A DNA stretch of 30,927 nt from Saccoglossus kowalevskii (GCF_000003605.2 NW_003156233.1:195959-226885); one strand, 5' to 3'. Positions 1-13,800 are shown, counted from the first letter of the stretch. Notes: generated from the sequence alone by a model not told the origin. Numbers and translations are program-made.

Positions 1-438
1 TCAGCGAACTTCTTTGTGTGGGGTCCGGTCAAACCCTGGTGGCAGTCATGTTTGTTTTTATTATTAGAGGACGCTTACGCGCGTTATCATTCCATATTTA
101 GAATTCGCATTTCCTAATATGGTAGGATGAAAATACCCCGTAAAATACCGCAAAATTGCGGCACGCTGTAATTTATGACGTTACGGTGACAGATGTATAA
201 TAATAATTGTTATTATTATATTTGAATAAAAACATGTGTCAATCAGAAATCGTGGGAACACGTTTTCTTTGTTCGTAAATATGTACATGTATTTAATAAT
301 AAATGTCACACTAATTTTAAAAATATTATAATATCACCGGTATTATAACACGCTAAACATTGTATAGTTCATAATTATAATTTTAAAATGTTTTTTACTC
401 TTTCACAATGATAAAATCATTCGAAGACCGCTCAATCA
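1..438. other. Non-coding left edge
   Basis: AT-rich sequence with no recognisable gene. Frame 1 on the plus strand is open from base 1 to a TAA at 115-117 (38 codons). It contains the phrase FFVWGPVKPWW, but I do not recognise it and cannot tell whether it is the end of an exon cut by the window edge. Confidence 0.4.
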
Positions 439-780
439 TTAAAGATGCAACATTGATGAAAAAAAACATTGTCGTTTGAAATTGTCGTTTGATGTGTCAT
501 TTTGACGATTTTGCGTTGAAGTCCCATTGTATAGTAGTCGTTGGATGACAAATGAAAACACCTTATACGCATGTGCGGTGATTATTACGACTGTACATAC
601 AAAACAATTACTGCGCACGCGCATTAGAGAGTTGCTTGCTTCTTCGAACGAATACAAATTTAATTTGATATGAGCTTCAAGAACAACATTTAAAGTTTTA
701 GATAAGCCATAAATGCATCTAACAACAGATAGCATAAAGCAGCAGTATTAAAAATTCAATATTCTATATTGCGTATTTAA
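439..780 (-). repeat. TTAA-flanked MITE, family C, copy 1
   Basis: This is a non-autonomous DNA-transposon relic of about 342 bp bounded by TTAA at 439-442 and 777-780. The left end reads TTAAAGATGCAACATTG. The right end, reverse-complemented, reads TTAAATACGCAATATAG, so the terminal inverted repeats are diverged. The reverse complement aligns along its length with the copy at 1723. Shared blocks include AATACTGCTG, the GCTCATATC region, AATGCGCGTGCGCA and ATCACCGCACATGCGTATAA. A 98-codon minus-strand open frame (439-735) lies wholly inside the element and follows the repeat homology, so it is not taken as a gene. TTAA duplications with AG-starting ends fit Kolobok-type or piggyBac-type non-autonomous elements; no transposase is present. 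Confidence 0.75.
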
Positions 781-1722
781 GTTGCACTTCGCATAGCTGC
801 ATATTAAATTGTTAAATCACATGAGCAATATTTAGCTAAAAAATAGCGAAAGCACCCTGTCGATATCTTAGCAATGTAGAAAGATGCTTATGTGTGGTAA
901 AGAGTGTGAACTGCCAAACATGATTCGAATTGAATGCAATATCACAAAGCTTTTTCTTTCCCGAACTAAAATATTCCTTAATTCGACTAGTTACTATTTT
1001 ATCTGCATATAGTTACGTTCAGTGTTATTATATTCAAGAGTGCCAACTGTTCAAGTGACTAAATTGATGATATAACGACTGAACACCATTCGTGTCTCAA
1101 CTCCCATACTGATATATATGCATAACGTCTGGAACAATATGAATGAATTAAAACAACATGCACGGCACCCCTCCAGAAATCAAATGTACTCTCCCTTGAA
1201 AGCAACATCATCAATTATATGATTACTAGAATAATTACTCGTTGATAAACTAATATTTTGTTCACATAAGGTTTATAATTAATGTTAACTAATTGCCTCG
1301 TTTATTCCAATTAGCAATGACACACAATATGACGTTTGGCAGATTTGCGTGACTTGGTGCGACAACGATACTGGGAGGCCTACATGGGTTCAGTGGCTCC
1401 AGGGTCATATTTGATGATCGGAATATCACGTGGCCCCTTACGTCACGGATCCAACCGTGTCGCATAATCATGGCTAAAACTGATGGGGAGTACAATTCAA
1501 ATAATCTGCCCGAAATGAATTGGCGGGGGAAAATGCGTCTACAGTTTCTATTGAATGAATTATTATCTTCAATGCTAGATATTCAATCGTTCAACAGCAG
1601 TTTTGACTCGATATTTCTTTTTTATTTGGCAAATTCTATTTTCGAAAACATTTGTCTTTCCGTTAATAAACACCGCCATTTTATGATATCCCAGAACACT
1701 TAGCGGTCATTACGGCTTTGCG
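781..1722. other. Non-coding spacer
   Basis: No gene recognised. A somewhat GC-richer patch at about 1330-1530 carries open frames on both strands (minus 1289-1495, plus 1470-1703). Neither resembles a known domain, and overlapping opposite frames argue for chance. Confidence 0.4.
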
Positions 1723-2082
1723 TTAAAGATGCAATGTGAATGAGAACATCGGATTTTTTAATACTGCTGTTTTATGCTGCATGTTGATAGATACATGTGA
1801 TTATGGTTTATCACAAACTTGTTCTCGATGCTCATATCCAAGTATTCGTTTGATTAAACAATATAATATATAATGCGCGTGCGCAATAATTATTTTGGTA
1901 CGTACAATAACAATCACCGCACATGCGTATAACTTGTTTTCATTTTTCATCTAACAAATACAGTACAGTGTGCTTTAAAAGTAAAATTATTAGTGTAGGA
2001 TAAATCATAATTCAATTCGGTCTTCAAAATGCTACATTAAACATTAAAAAAATGTACGTTTTCGTATATATTGCATCTTGAA
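1723..2082 (+). repeat. TTAA-flanked MITE, family C, copy 2
   Basis: Second copy of the family seen at 439-780, in the opposite orientation. The left end is TTAAAGATGCAATGTGAATG, starting at TTAA 1723-1726. The right end is TTGCATCTTGAA, one base from the exact inverse TTGCATCTTTAA, so the right TTAA has decayed to TGAA (2079-2082). The middle contains TAATGCGCGTGCGCAATAAT and CACCGCACATGCGTATAA. The coding potential is nil. Confidence 0.7.
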
Positions 2083-4394
2083 ATGAAACTGGAACAAAAC
2101 TACTAGATTAGTAGGAATACGGAGTTTTAAGTATGGTTTGTCGATACGATTGGATCCGCGTAATATCTATATCTTTAAAATAAGACGCAAGAGCAGTGAA
2201 ACAAGGGCTAAGATGGGACCATGACAAATTATTTTTTTTATAGTACTCATAATCTCTCACTGCTATGAGATTTTACATTCGATAACGTCGATGAAATACG
2301 TATCTAAGCCGCCTACTGATGCGATAATAAGAGATTAGTTTTTAGTGTGGTATTCGTCAAAAACCGATCAATCAAAGTCACAACACACTTTATGGCCCTA
2401 TTTGTTGCATCGAAATCGATACTTGTACTACTTGTAGTTCAACGTAAGGTCAGAAATCCAGATGACCCAAATTATTGCAAATCTACCATCGATCTCGAGA
2501 AATCAGAAAGTGACAATAAGTCAGTATTCAAAATACGCGACAAATTGAGGTCATGAGTAATGCTATATGCCATGAGGTGACGTCATATGAATTACTCTGA
2601 TTACATCTATTCAATTCTAGTACAAATGTTTTAGCGTTGAAAAGCCATAATACGGTGAGACACGATGGGCACCCGGTGACAGCCCATCCATTCGTCTTCA
2701 TCCGCAAATTCATGATAATCCGTATTTACTAACGAACGAACAAGACCATTCGCTATTTATTGGCAAGCTGTTACTGATAGTGTAGGATTCATAAAATAGG
2801 CATAACGCTTTATTTTCTATGGATTCATGGTCAAAGGCGGCGTTGTTATGGTAACGGTTGTCTAACGATACGTAAATGATAGCAGCTAATACATCATGTA
2901 TAGCCTCTGTGATGTTCGGTAACTGCATGGTAATATATAAATTTAATTTAGCGTTATGTTGACGTCATTTAAATCTGTCACTGTTGTTCGACTTGAACGA
3001 CAATAGTACGTCAACTTGATAAATTGAAATACAACAGAATACAGAACATTTTATTTTTACAAGCATAGTTTTCATAGCAACACAATATTTTACCAGTGTG
3101 TCCAAACTGATTTTAAGATATGATTCAATATTCCAATCATTCATGGATGAAACTTCCTTTGAATTAAAATAATGTGAAGAAATATCAGAAAGGGTTATTT
3201 TCTCGGCGTGCCTTTGTAAATTAAACATTTTAGTGGTTTTGTTTATTTTAAAATCAAGAACAAAAGTGGGTCAACAATTTCTATGCCACGATCTACATTT
3301 TTATCTCCTTTTGTTCGTTGTACGAGAGACGTGAAGCTGTATTAGTTTAAGGATATTTACACGGAAATCCATTATATTCTTCAATTCAAATCATCACTGC
3401 ATTACATTATATTTTTGACAGATCGTAGGTAAAACTTAAATCCCCTGGATATTGACAATAATAGCCTCAGGGCAGTATAGAAGCCTTGCGTAAGGGCGAA
3501 TAGTCCACCATCCAGATGTCACCGTGTTATGAATAGAAAATAGAAAAAAGATAAAAACCATTGTCATGCACAGACTGTATATGTTTACACAACGTAGAAA
3601 CAAGCTTTTCGAGTAACAATTCCTTGGTAATATTTGTTTTTCAAATATTAGATACAAATTGCTGTACAACCGCATTCGTAAACACAATGTTTATGCATTT
3701 CAGATCGCAAAAAAACGATATATTATTTTATAGAAGAAATACTAGTACTATCCTTCTATAAAACATACAGAAGTATTAAAACATATAATAATAATTATAC
3801 ACCCACATAAATCAAACTATATTTTTAGTAATATGATTTGCAAAGCTCATTATGATATTTGGGGGTCATTCATCTGCTAATTAGGGCGTACAATTATCGT
3901 CACAACAACGATCAGTTATCCCCTGATGCTCAATGGCCACCATAGTAAGCATGCAAAATTGAAATCGGAGCTATAGGTGGCATAGTTTGATTTCTACAGT
4001 GAAATTAGCTAGTTGAATCCTCGTAAGTACCGACATTAGAAGTTATTGATAGAGGCTAGTGCCAATGCCATCATGGTTAATAAGTGAATTTCCAACTACA
4101 AATGCGGGCTGGTACTATTCACTTGAATTAATTATGATGGACCACAGACAGGAGGGAAAGGACATAATTTGATGCATCTATTGACGCGACGTCACTAGCC
4201 TGCGTTGTGTAAAAACGGCAACAGAACAGCAATGAAACAACGTAACAATAGTTGTGTTCCAGATGTGACCATGTAATAAAATAAACTGATGAACATATTA
4301 TAAGATAATACATCACATAACATTCACATTCAGTAAAATGCGTAATATGTGCTCTAAATGCATCTACGATCGAACAGAGTTAGAATGACTCCTG

Positions 4395-4405
4395 CCCCCC
4401 CCCCC
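4395..4405. repeat. Poly-C run (C11)
   Basis: Eleven consecutive C residues follow TAGAATGACTCCTG. Such runs are length-unstable and also prone to sequencing error. Confidence 0.9.
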
Positions 4406-4960
4406 ATATAGACTCACGTCGCACTCATGTATCACTGACAGGGAGAACCATGTTGGCAACAACCAATGTTAGAACGATTGATAATATATTTTTGTTTCTG
4501 TATATGTGTGATTCGAGATGAGAGCCCAATTAGTTGTATTTAAACTAAATAACTTGAATTATCAAATATAATGGATTGATGATTTGCCACATCGATCATT
4601 AGATAACGAAACGGCAAGGAAATTGTAGCCATTTGTCTAAAAACAATCATGTTGTATTTGAACGACATTCCTTGTAACAAGCATTTTGTTAATATACCAT
4701 TAAAACCCATTTTTCAAATGTACTTACTTCTTGTAGCTTAATAGGTTGATTTAAAGCGAAAAGTAACGAGGTTCAAGTTAGCTACTTCTCTGTATGATGA
4801 CATCTATCTTGCCGTGTCGCTCGTAGTCCATTTTATTTGTACTGTGCATATGTGACGAGGGCAGACGCTCCCACTTACAGGCTGTCGTTCTAGATCGTTA
4901 ACACCGCCCGCTACCACTCTGCAGATCCAATGCGCTGTTTTGAACGGATGTACATTACGA

Positions 4961-4974
4961 GTTACCATGGCAAT
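4961..4974. promoter_or_regulatory. RFX X-box-like site
   Basis: GTTACCATGGCAAT matches the X-box consensus GTNRCCNNRGYAAC at 13 of 14 positions; the last base is T. No gene is recognised nearby, so function is doubtful. Confidence 0.25.
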
Positions 4975-7900
4975 GGAGGTCTTCTGCCGATAACACACAA
5001 TGAATATCGAAGAAATGGAATGGGTTCACACATTTTATCGCTTTTCATTTAAATCTGTTATGCTTCTCTTTAAATGCACACGTTGTCCCACGCCTTCGTA
5101 TATAACGGACATACTGCATGTACATATAGACCAGCTAGGAAACTACGATCATCCCGGCAAGGCCTACCTACATTTAACAGTACTCGTGAAAAGTCAAATT
5201 TAGTAATAACGTACTTTTATAATCGATCGTATCTTTGTTGTAAATTTAGACTTACATATATTTTGTGTTTTTTGTGTTTTTTTTTTTTCAATAAATGGCC
5301 GGGTTACCGCGAAAGCCAGGTCACCGCGAAACAAACAATCGGTATACTTTCGCCATTCATGTGAATAGCCATATGAAGAATCTTTCAAATAAGTTGTAAA
5401 TTGTGAACATAATCATAATTTAAAAAAAATAGAATATTATGTATACTGAGTTTTGGTTAAGAAACTCAAAACTACTCCAGATTTTGTATCACTAACCATA
5501 CTTTTGCTATACACAAAAAAATGACAAAACACAGTTAAAAAATAGACATTGCAAATTTTGTAAAGATTGCACTGGAAAAAAATACAGTTCTATTAACTAT
5601 TAAATTACGTACACAGACGATCAGCTGTCATAATAAAATTAAATACCAAACACAAACTAGCAATTCACACTTTTCCTTTCTAATAAACACATTTCTATTT
5701 TAAATTGTAAATTAAATTGTTAAATCAATCTAGTTAGAAACACTTTAATATTTTTATTGGAGTTAATAATATAATAGTTTTCTGTGAAATTGTTCCTATT
5801 TCTAAATGTATATGTTATTCGTTTACATGAATTCAAAATACTGAATACCCTGAATAAATAGTTTTGTAAATCGCATGAAATTTGGCATCTAACACAAATA
5901 AATATTTGTTTTTCTACATGCAATAAATGAAGTCGAAAGAGGCTGAGAAATCTTCATGTTTAACAAGTATTACTTTATGTATTAGTAAAAACAAGACCAA
6001 TATGTCTCCCGCTCTTATGAATATAAAGGGTCTCAAGATATATTAACAAGCTGATTCACAGACCAGATGAAAGGGAGATGCCGTTTTCATTATTTTGCGT
6101 ATCAATTTCCATTGAAAACTGTGTCTATAGTAGGAGAAATATTCATAAATTCCTATCCCACATTTTCATTTTTTTTCATTCAGTGAACTTAAACATTCTG
6201 AACGTGGAGTTATAAAATATTTAGATAGAACTTGAATTCTTTGGATACATATTAACGTATACAGCTGTTCAGGTGATATGATTTACCAATAAATATAACA
6301 TGATCATTTGTCCATTGTTTTGACTGCAGCAATATTCTACAGCATTCGGTCTACACCAAGTGGTAACCGGGGGTCAGAAGATATAAAAAAAGACCCTTGG
6401 TCAAAGCATTACTGGTCTGTAATAACGTACGTAAGTGCGTGGCCTGGCATGCGTTATCATTATTGATATCAACAACAGAAAGATTTGTTCAACTTTACAA
6501 TATTTGGTTTGTTGTCGCCAAATAACCAACGATAACAGTGTATTGAACCAAATGATAACATGTTTATCTTAAGACACACAAAACGATGCTGCTGGCATCG
6601 TATAGTAACATAGCTACTGGAAAAATCATTACGTCTATTATAGTAATAAAGGGAATTACATTCGTGTGTGACTTCGCTTAGGAATATAACTGTGGCACGT
6701 GAGACATTGTATTTGTCTCGCTTTCAACCGAGTTATTGGGCAATTGGCTGCATCAGTACACTGTCACGTAAAACTAACATGAAAATAAATTAATGGCGTT
6801 TACTTCAGAAAATACTTTAAATACAAAACACATTGTTACTTTGAAATCTTTGCACTTTGCATTTGATTGTAACACTTGGTGGCGCTATAATTGTTAACTT
6901 TCTCACTTAGCGCGTGTATCAGTGAGTTGGTCTCATTACAGTTGTTTAACGCTGAATCGTTTTATGAATGTTTATTATCGTAGTAACCCTACGTGAAATT
7001 TGATATTCGGTATTTAATACGTAAGGCTGGTCAGTGGCTTGAAAGCATGTACATATATACATGATGTAAGTAAAATTTAAAAACATGGAGGGGTTAAATT
7101 CTGGCAACTCCCTTTTCAAGTGGTTGCATCGTCATAGCTTCCATGCATGCAGCTTATAAACGCCATCAGCGGCGAACATAGTCAAGTTAAACACGTACAC
7201 TTAACATTGAACACCACAACCTTGGTAAAATGAATTAGAATCGCGGAGGTCGTACTAATCTTATAGATTTATTTAGTAAACAACAACCTTTTAATCACAA
7301 GTTTACTTTACATGTATTTGAATTGTTGAAATCTAATATCCCAGGACCGACTTTACCATACTCGCAGACAGTAAAACAAAGTTTAGTGCGCCACCAATCG
7401 ACAGTGTGATTAGTAACCATATCAATACGGTCATACGCACAAACCCTGGCGACTGATTATCGTTATTGGTCACGCACCACAGTAGCAGTAGATGACACGC
7501 ATGCATACGTATCACAATACCCAACTGTTCTTTGTCTGTTACATTGCAAATCATTCTAAAATAATCGAACTATTTAACAAATATGACGTAAAACCGCCCT
7601 TGGGTGATGATATTTATATTTTATGGCACCAGGAAACCGTTAATTCAGATCCATCCACTAAGGTATAACAAAAATCGTTTATGCAACTAAGAACACCAGC
7701 TGTTTCTTGACATATTAACATTGAATATCTATTTTTTAATTCTCGTTTATTTGTGCACCAACTATCTACATATTTGGATGTTATTTTGTGACTTAAATCA
7801 GACCACACTGACATTTCGCAGCTCACTATACTTTTCAATTTGACAATCATTTTTCCCATGGCAACCAATGATCCATACCATTCAGATTGCTATGGAAACC

Positions 7901-8057
7901 TATTATATACATTATGTTTCTTAAGAATAATTAGGTAAGTACTTAAACGTGATAAAATGTCATAGATCTGAAGTATAGATTACGTCCCTGGGCCATCGAA
8001 TGACAGTATGACACTGCGGGGTTTTCAATACTCCAGGAACAACATTACACTGACCCG

Positions 8058-8071
8058 TCAACAGAGGGCGC
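8058..8071 (+). promoter_or_regulatory. CTCF-like core motif
   Basis: TCAACAGAGGGCGC matches the vertebrate-type CTCF core CCASYAGRKGGCRS at 12 of 14 positions. AGGGCGC endings are also common in invertebrate MITEs, so it may be a repeat remnant. Confidence 0.2.
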
Positions 8072-9108
8072 ACTTCGGACATGCATGGTGGTAAATCTCA
8101 TGTTTGAAAAAAAAAACTATTTGAATCGACTTTTATTCACTCGTATTTATGCATTATTCATTCAAAATAACGATTGATGACAGTCTCATGGGACTGCATG
8201 CCCTTAACAGCAGCTTTCACTGACATTTTCGATCGACCACCGACTAAAAGATATTAATATTGATCAATGAAGTACGCATTATATCATGTTAGTGCGAATA
8301 CATTATTATATGTACATGTCACCACCAACGTCTAAAGCATCAATATATATTACATCTCGGTATGCAAATGAATCACAACAATATGCTAATACGACATGAG
8401 CATGAAGTCACCAATAACGCATTTGTGTAAATCAATGTCCTCCAACGAAACACACATTTGTGAATATTTTCATTTTGTTAAATGGCATATTTCTGAAAAC
8501 AAATGGTGTGCATACTAATTTATAATCGATGCAGTGAAACGTTCTTCTGCCGCGTTCTACGAGTACGTACAACCCTTGGGAAGACGACTATTCCAAGCAC
8601 GTAGTCGCACTTTATTCGATACGCTATAAATATTGAATACCCAATCATATTGGGTTTAAGGCAATGTAATCACGAATAAAGCTGCATTTTTTCTATAAAG
8701 TTAGCAATCTCGCAAATGTTACGAAGTTGAAGTATACATTCCACAGAAAGATGCTTGTTCAATGATCTTACGTAAACTAGTACATCAATCAATCTCGGTT
8801 AAAGTAATGACGTATTTGTAATCTCCTGGAAGCCTTAGTTGTTTGTAGAGTCTAGTCAACATTCGGTATATCCTACTCTATCGGCCAGTAAAATAACATA
8901 TCCCATCACACACTGCGAAGGCAATCAATTTATGGTTGCACCCGTAGAATATAAATGTTGGCTTCAACTGGATGGAAATGAATATAAAATGGAATAACAT
9001 TGTCAATGTGTTAGGCCTCTTTTACCAAGCAACATATTATGGTCTTCATAGGGTGTCATGTATTGCTTATAGTAAATCAGTTAATAGACTTGATTGAGGT
9101 ATATTTAT

Positions 9109-9128
9109 CTGAACTATATATAGTTCAG
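9109..9128. repeat. 20-bp perfect palindrome
   Basis: CTGAACTATATATAGTTCAG is its own reverse complement over 20 bases. It could extrude as a small cruciform or act as a symmetrical binding site; there is no gene context. Confidence 0.85.
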
Positions 9129-10712
9129 GCTACAAGTAACAATTCAAGTGCGAGTACGTCGGGAAATGCAATATCACTGTCGTAAATTGTCGCATTACGC
9201 TGTTGTCGTACGGTAGGTTTACCACTGCGATACAATACAACGTTTGCACCACGTGTCGGTCCCATTTGGTTTGTGATTGATGGATTTACATGAATTCGCA
9301 CTGTTTAGCCGCACGCAGAATTCCAACTAGTGATGCAGCTCTTCAATGAGTAGACACATGTTCAGACAACGGGCATACATTTGTGACAATAACAGGAAAA
9401 TAGCTAGAAAATTAATTATTGGTCGAGAAAAAATCCTTTTGCCAGCTGCGCGCTGCTTTGTATATTCGTAGCATGAACATTGACGTATTTTACTCAGTGT
9501 GCATTCATATGGTATCACAATAGTAATTTTTGCTCAGAATTGACATAGATTAAAAGTATGACAAAAATGAAAAAAAATCTGCTCGCTCGCCTTCAATTAT
9601 TTTGAATCTAAATCTAACATACATAAATATTATATTATATATATATTAATAAAATAAATCAGTTGTAGATCATAAAAAAACATGCATGATATATTTGATG
9701 CACGCTGTGCTTATTTATTCAAGTCATTGTGAACATATACTTAGTTCTATCTTTGAATCTCCTCCACGTCACGGTGCCCGAGGCGAATCTAACGTGTTCA
9801 TCAATACAGGTATACCTGTTCGTATTGGTGGATGCCGACTTTTAAAGATATTAAAGAACGGGGTATGCGCGGTCTTATTGATTTAATCCCTCGGGCAATT
9901 ATATTAGTGCATTATAAATATGAATACACAGCACATATAAATTATAATAAGTCCAAGCGTCCTTGTGTCCTGTGCGGTTACAAACGATAGAGGGGGCACG
10001 TCAGTGGTATTCCACGCTAGGTCGGGATTTGTGGTCACATCTGTTCCACCTAGTATCAGCCCAGTTACTCGCTTCCAAGAATACAACAACAAAATGTATT
10101 AGGACACACTGACTGGGCGAATCGAACAAATCTGATTATGAAACAATGTCTTACAGGCATCGTTAGTGAAATTGGATTTTCCATTTTAGGACGATTCTAT
10201 TTCAACATCCTCCCGCCGACGCTACAAGCAGACGAGGGATAATGTGTAAACTGCGCACTTACATTATATAGATGCAGTGTGCTAGTGATACTTAAAGTAT
10301 CGCCACAGACTTCACAGTACACGGAATCTCATAATATCTGTGTGTGTGCCCGCGTTCATTCCGTCATATGCCGGTGCTAACAATAGGCAGCGAATAGGGA
10401 CAGCAGTGGTTCGCTCAACAGATTTGAATATATCGACAACGTAATTCAACTACCAGGTGAATGCCTCAATTTATTTTTAGTTAGTTGACACCAGTCTGAA
10501 CGCGGTTCATCGGGGTCATATTTGGCTGTACATCGATTACCATATTTGAAAAGGCTTCCCGAGTCATGCTTTGCGGCATTTGCCACTCGCAACTGCGTAA
10601 CATATTTGCGAGCACTGTATATTTCCATGAGTGATTGGGGATGGGTCGTCACCCTTCGTAACATCATTGATGAAGTTTTCACAGTCTTTGGGAATACACT
10701 TCTTCTACGAAA

Positions 10713-10878
10713 ATGATGAAAGAAACAGTAATGACCTATGATCATCCTGTGGTCTCGGAAGCTGTGAAGGTAAAAGCTGAAACGCCCAAACCGAGTCAAC
10801 TCCGCGCAGCTATACCCGCCATGCACATATGCGCCGCGGTAACCTGTTTAGTATTGAATATATGTATTCCGGGACTAG
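10713..10878 (+). CDS. Spec3/Stum gene, coding exon 1
   Basis: Encodes residues 1-55, ending LNICIPGL plus one base of the Gly56 codon. The donor is CTAG|GTAAGA at 10878/10879. The start has A at -3 (ACGAAAATGATG). The continuing open frame to 10922 is intron read-through. A 126-codon minus-strand frame over 10446-10826 is the antisense shadow of this exon and its 5' region. Confidence 0.88.
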
Positions 10879-13800
10879 GTAAGACTACATTATTACTGGC
10901 TCTGTGTATGTGTTCAATATAATTAAACGTCGAATAATGGCGAAATTTAAATTCGCTTTTCTGTGTAAAAATAATCAGAAAATCAAAGCGAACAATCGAT
11001 ATTTACACCACTATCTTAGATTGATATGCATTCTCAACAATAATAATTTATCTGTGTAGTGTTTGGAGACGTAATTGTTGTCAGTCTCGTTATTTCTCTA
11101 CTCAAAGTGTATTTACACCTTTATATATTACCTGAGTGATTGTTCTCCGCATAGTTAATAACAACGGATAGTGTATATAGTTTAAATGGTACATTCGTCT
11201 AATATCACATTGAATTCCCCTTTATTTCATTGCCTTTTTTGGTTGATTTAGTATTGAAATAATACTGGCTTATTAATTATACATGATTTATGTTCCACTA
11301 GTCCTGCCTTATCTGTTTCATTTTCTCAAGGTATCCATGGGATTGCAATTGAAAGATTCACTTCTACACGTGCAACTGTGTTATTTGGATTCATGCTGCT
11401 AAAATATGCGCGATCGTGTGTGCATGTGTTTCGTGTATTCAATTCTATTCCCTCTTCTCTAGTTAAAAGTAGATGTCTCTTGACACTGGAACGATCTATA
11501 TCGCCATAATTTAAAGAATCGTTATGGACTAATTAATAGTACGTATAAGTAATTCACAACGCATGCGCATACGCGTAGCGTCGTCAAACAAATTGTTTTC
11601 GCAAACAAAAACAACATTTTTATTTTATGATGAATCCAGAGTCAATTAAAGATGCAATGTGAGCAAAAGCATGTTTTCTTTTAATAATGTTGTTCGAAAC
11701 TCCATATAAAAATGTCGCGTTTGCCGGATACACAGCTGTGTTCTTTAGATGAAAGAAAATAAAATGAAACACGGTGCAATGACTGTTATTATACGAACCA
11801 AAACAACCGGGGCGCATGCGTATTAGAGAATACTCAGTTGTGTGTAGCGTTTTCCGTTCATGGTAAATTATATTGCAATGTATCTATTAATATAAACATC
11901 AAACAACAATATTAAAATTGCATATTGTGGTTCCTGTTACGTTGTTAACATGTCACAATCAATCAACCAAAACATAACAGAAATACTCAAAATCATCTAC
12001 ATGTTGGCATCGACAACCATGTTAGCCACTGATAACGTCCCACGAGAACGTCTCTGTAAATCTCCTCCCTGAATTGCCACAAGTCAACGTACTCAAACCA
12101 CGGAGGATTTGATTTGAGGTTATTAGTTGATCTCGCGTGTCGTTTATATTGGGAAGCAATTCATGATTGCATGGGAACTAACATCTGCTGTAGTATAAAT
12201 CCATTATTTTGATTTCAATTTGTCTGTCAACATTAACACTTAGCGTGTGCTTACTTCCAGCCATTTTGAAATGTTAGTTCATTTTACAATCTGACGTGTA
12301 AACAGTAAACTCCCTGTGAAACAATGCACGCGCGCAATGAATATGAAACCAACTTAATCAACCACAGTGTGCGTCCAAAGAGTTTTCCCCCATCATGTTT
12401 AAAGCGCGGCAGTCGGCGCGCTGCGCATGTGCGAGATATATGGGTCTCATATAAATAAAGATGGCGACTTTGATTGTTGCGCAGATCAACGCGTACGAAC
12501 TGAGACGTTTCCAAGCTTTAATTAAGTAATTTTCATGTTGTTGGAAGGCATCGAAGGAGTCACCGGCGGTAATCAGTGCAAGTCGCGCCCAGGTCAAACC
12601 TCATACTTGTGATTCCCATTTGAAGAGCGCATTGAATTGTGGGAAAATCAATGTTTATCAACACAAATGTGGTACATGCGCAGCTCGACGACTACCGCGC
12701 TTTAAGTTTTTCGAAGTAACATTTCGTACATACTCGCATTAGACAATCGTGCGGCGATAAATTAACCTGTCATTCCATCGAAAATTACTCTAAAGATAAG
12801 ATAATTGACTTAAAATTTACAATGACGCTGCAATCATTGATCGTCGTTTTTTCAATATGTATATAGAGATTCCGAATTCGCATATATTTGTATTTGACAT
12901 TTGAATCACCGTGACTTAGTATATATTATCGAAAGTTCATTGTGATCTACTCGGATAATGAGCAGGCATTATTGTGTCTAAAGCGTTTAAGTATCGCCGA
13001 TAAAATTAAAACCAACGATATTACTTCGTAATTGCATTCAAAATCGGTGATAGGAACATTACAGATGTATCTAATGTGGAGTCATGTCTATATTGGACGG
13101 CACTCATTCAAAGTGTTAATACACGACTCTGGAGAAATAGTAAGTTAATTATACAAACAACGATTAATGGAAAGAAATCACATTTAGTCGACTAGAGTTT
13201 TTTTGAATTAAGTTTGTGAGTGGCCAATCTGTATTCCGGGTCCGATCGGAGTAGCGTGGGAGATTGCGACGCACTGCCAGGATATTTATAAACCTAATCC
13301 ACGATAAGCCACGGAAGATCCATTTTCCCTGTGTTCATCGACAAACTGATTACTTTAATTCCTAGCAAATCAAATAACCTCGTATATTTTTTTCTCAGGT
13401 ACTGCTGTTGCTGGATTTTCAGTATTTTGTTGTGCCAATCCAGGTCAATCCAGTAACGGGAAGGCAGGCACATGTTGTATTAATTTCTGGGTTGGCGTTG
13501 TCCAGTTAGCTACCTGCTGGATTTTTTTCATTGGTTGGATATGGAGCGTGCTTTGGGGAATTGCCTTCGTTGCCATGTCAAGTAAGTATACACACTCTTT
13601 AACACTCTCGGTACCCGGGTGAGAACTACAGGCTACGTGAGATAATGGAATGCCAACACGTTTTAGTTCAAGTGACCGTACAGATTGGTGTGTGAGTGCG
13701 GTTACGTATGTCGTTCCTTTGACGCGTAAGTGGACTAAATGAAAGGATGTGGCGAATCGGAAAAATCCGTTGCACGCTTAACATAGCGGAAACTCACTGC

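Larger units (their letters stand above)
2083..10712. other. Long non-coding stretch upstream of the Spec3/Stum gene
   Basis: About 8.6 kb of AT-rich DNA in which I find no convincing exon. Short open frames of 60-87 codons occur on both strands but have no recognisable domain. One at 7333-7554 (minus) includes a hydrophobic run (WLLITLSIGGALNFVLL) but cannot be assigned. Small items listed separately are a C11 run, an X-box-like site, a CTCF-like site and a 20-bp palindrome. A TTATATAG at about 10264-10271 could serve as a TATA element for the downstream gene, but nothing else supports it, and no X-box was seen in the proximal 1 kb. Confidence 0.5.
10879..13398 (+). other. Intron 1 of the Spec3/Stum gene (2520 bp, phase 1)
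   Basis: The donor is GTAAGA and the acceptor is TTTTTTTCTCAG. The intron contains two TTAA-flanked transposon relics (family C at 11646, family A at 12399). The rest is AT-rich, and I see no alternative coding exon in it. Confidence 0.85.

Noticed and set aside
1-117. Open plus-strand frame from the window edge to TAA (38 codons)
   Set aside because: Too short to separate a truncated exon from chance without the sequence to the left.
439-735. 98-codon minus-strand open frame
   Set aside because: It lies completely inside the family C MITE; the second copy of the element does not keep the frame.
7333-7554. 73-codon minus-strand frame with a transmembrane-like run
   Set aside because: No family recognised, no supporting splice structure, and hydrophobic runs are common by chance in T-rich DNA.
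10264-10271. TTATATAG as a TATA box for the Spec3/Stum gene
   Set aside because: About 450 bp upstream of the ATG with no initiator or other support; such strings are common in AT-rich DNA.
10446-10826. 126-codon minus-strand open frame, the longest in the window
   Set aside because: It overlaps Spec3/Stum exon 1 on the other strand and has no recognisable domain; the exon on the plus strand explains the open frame.
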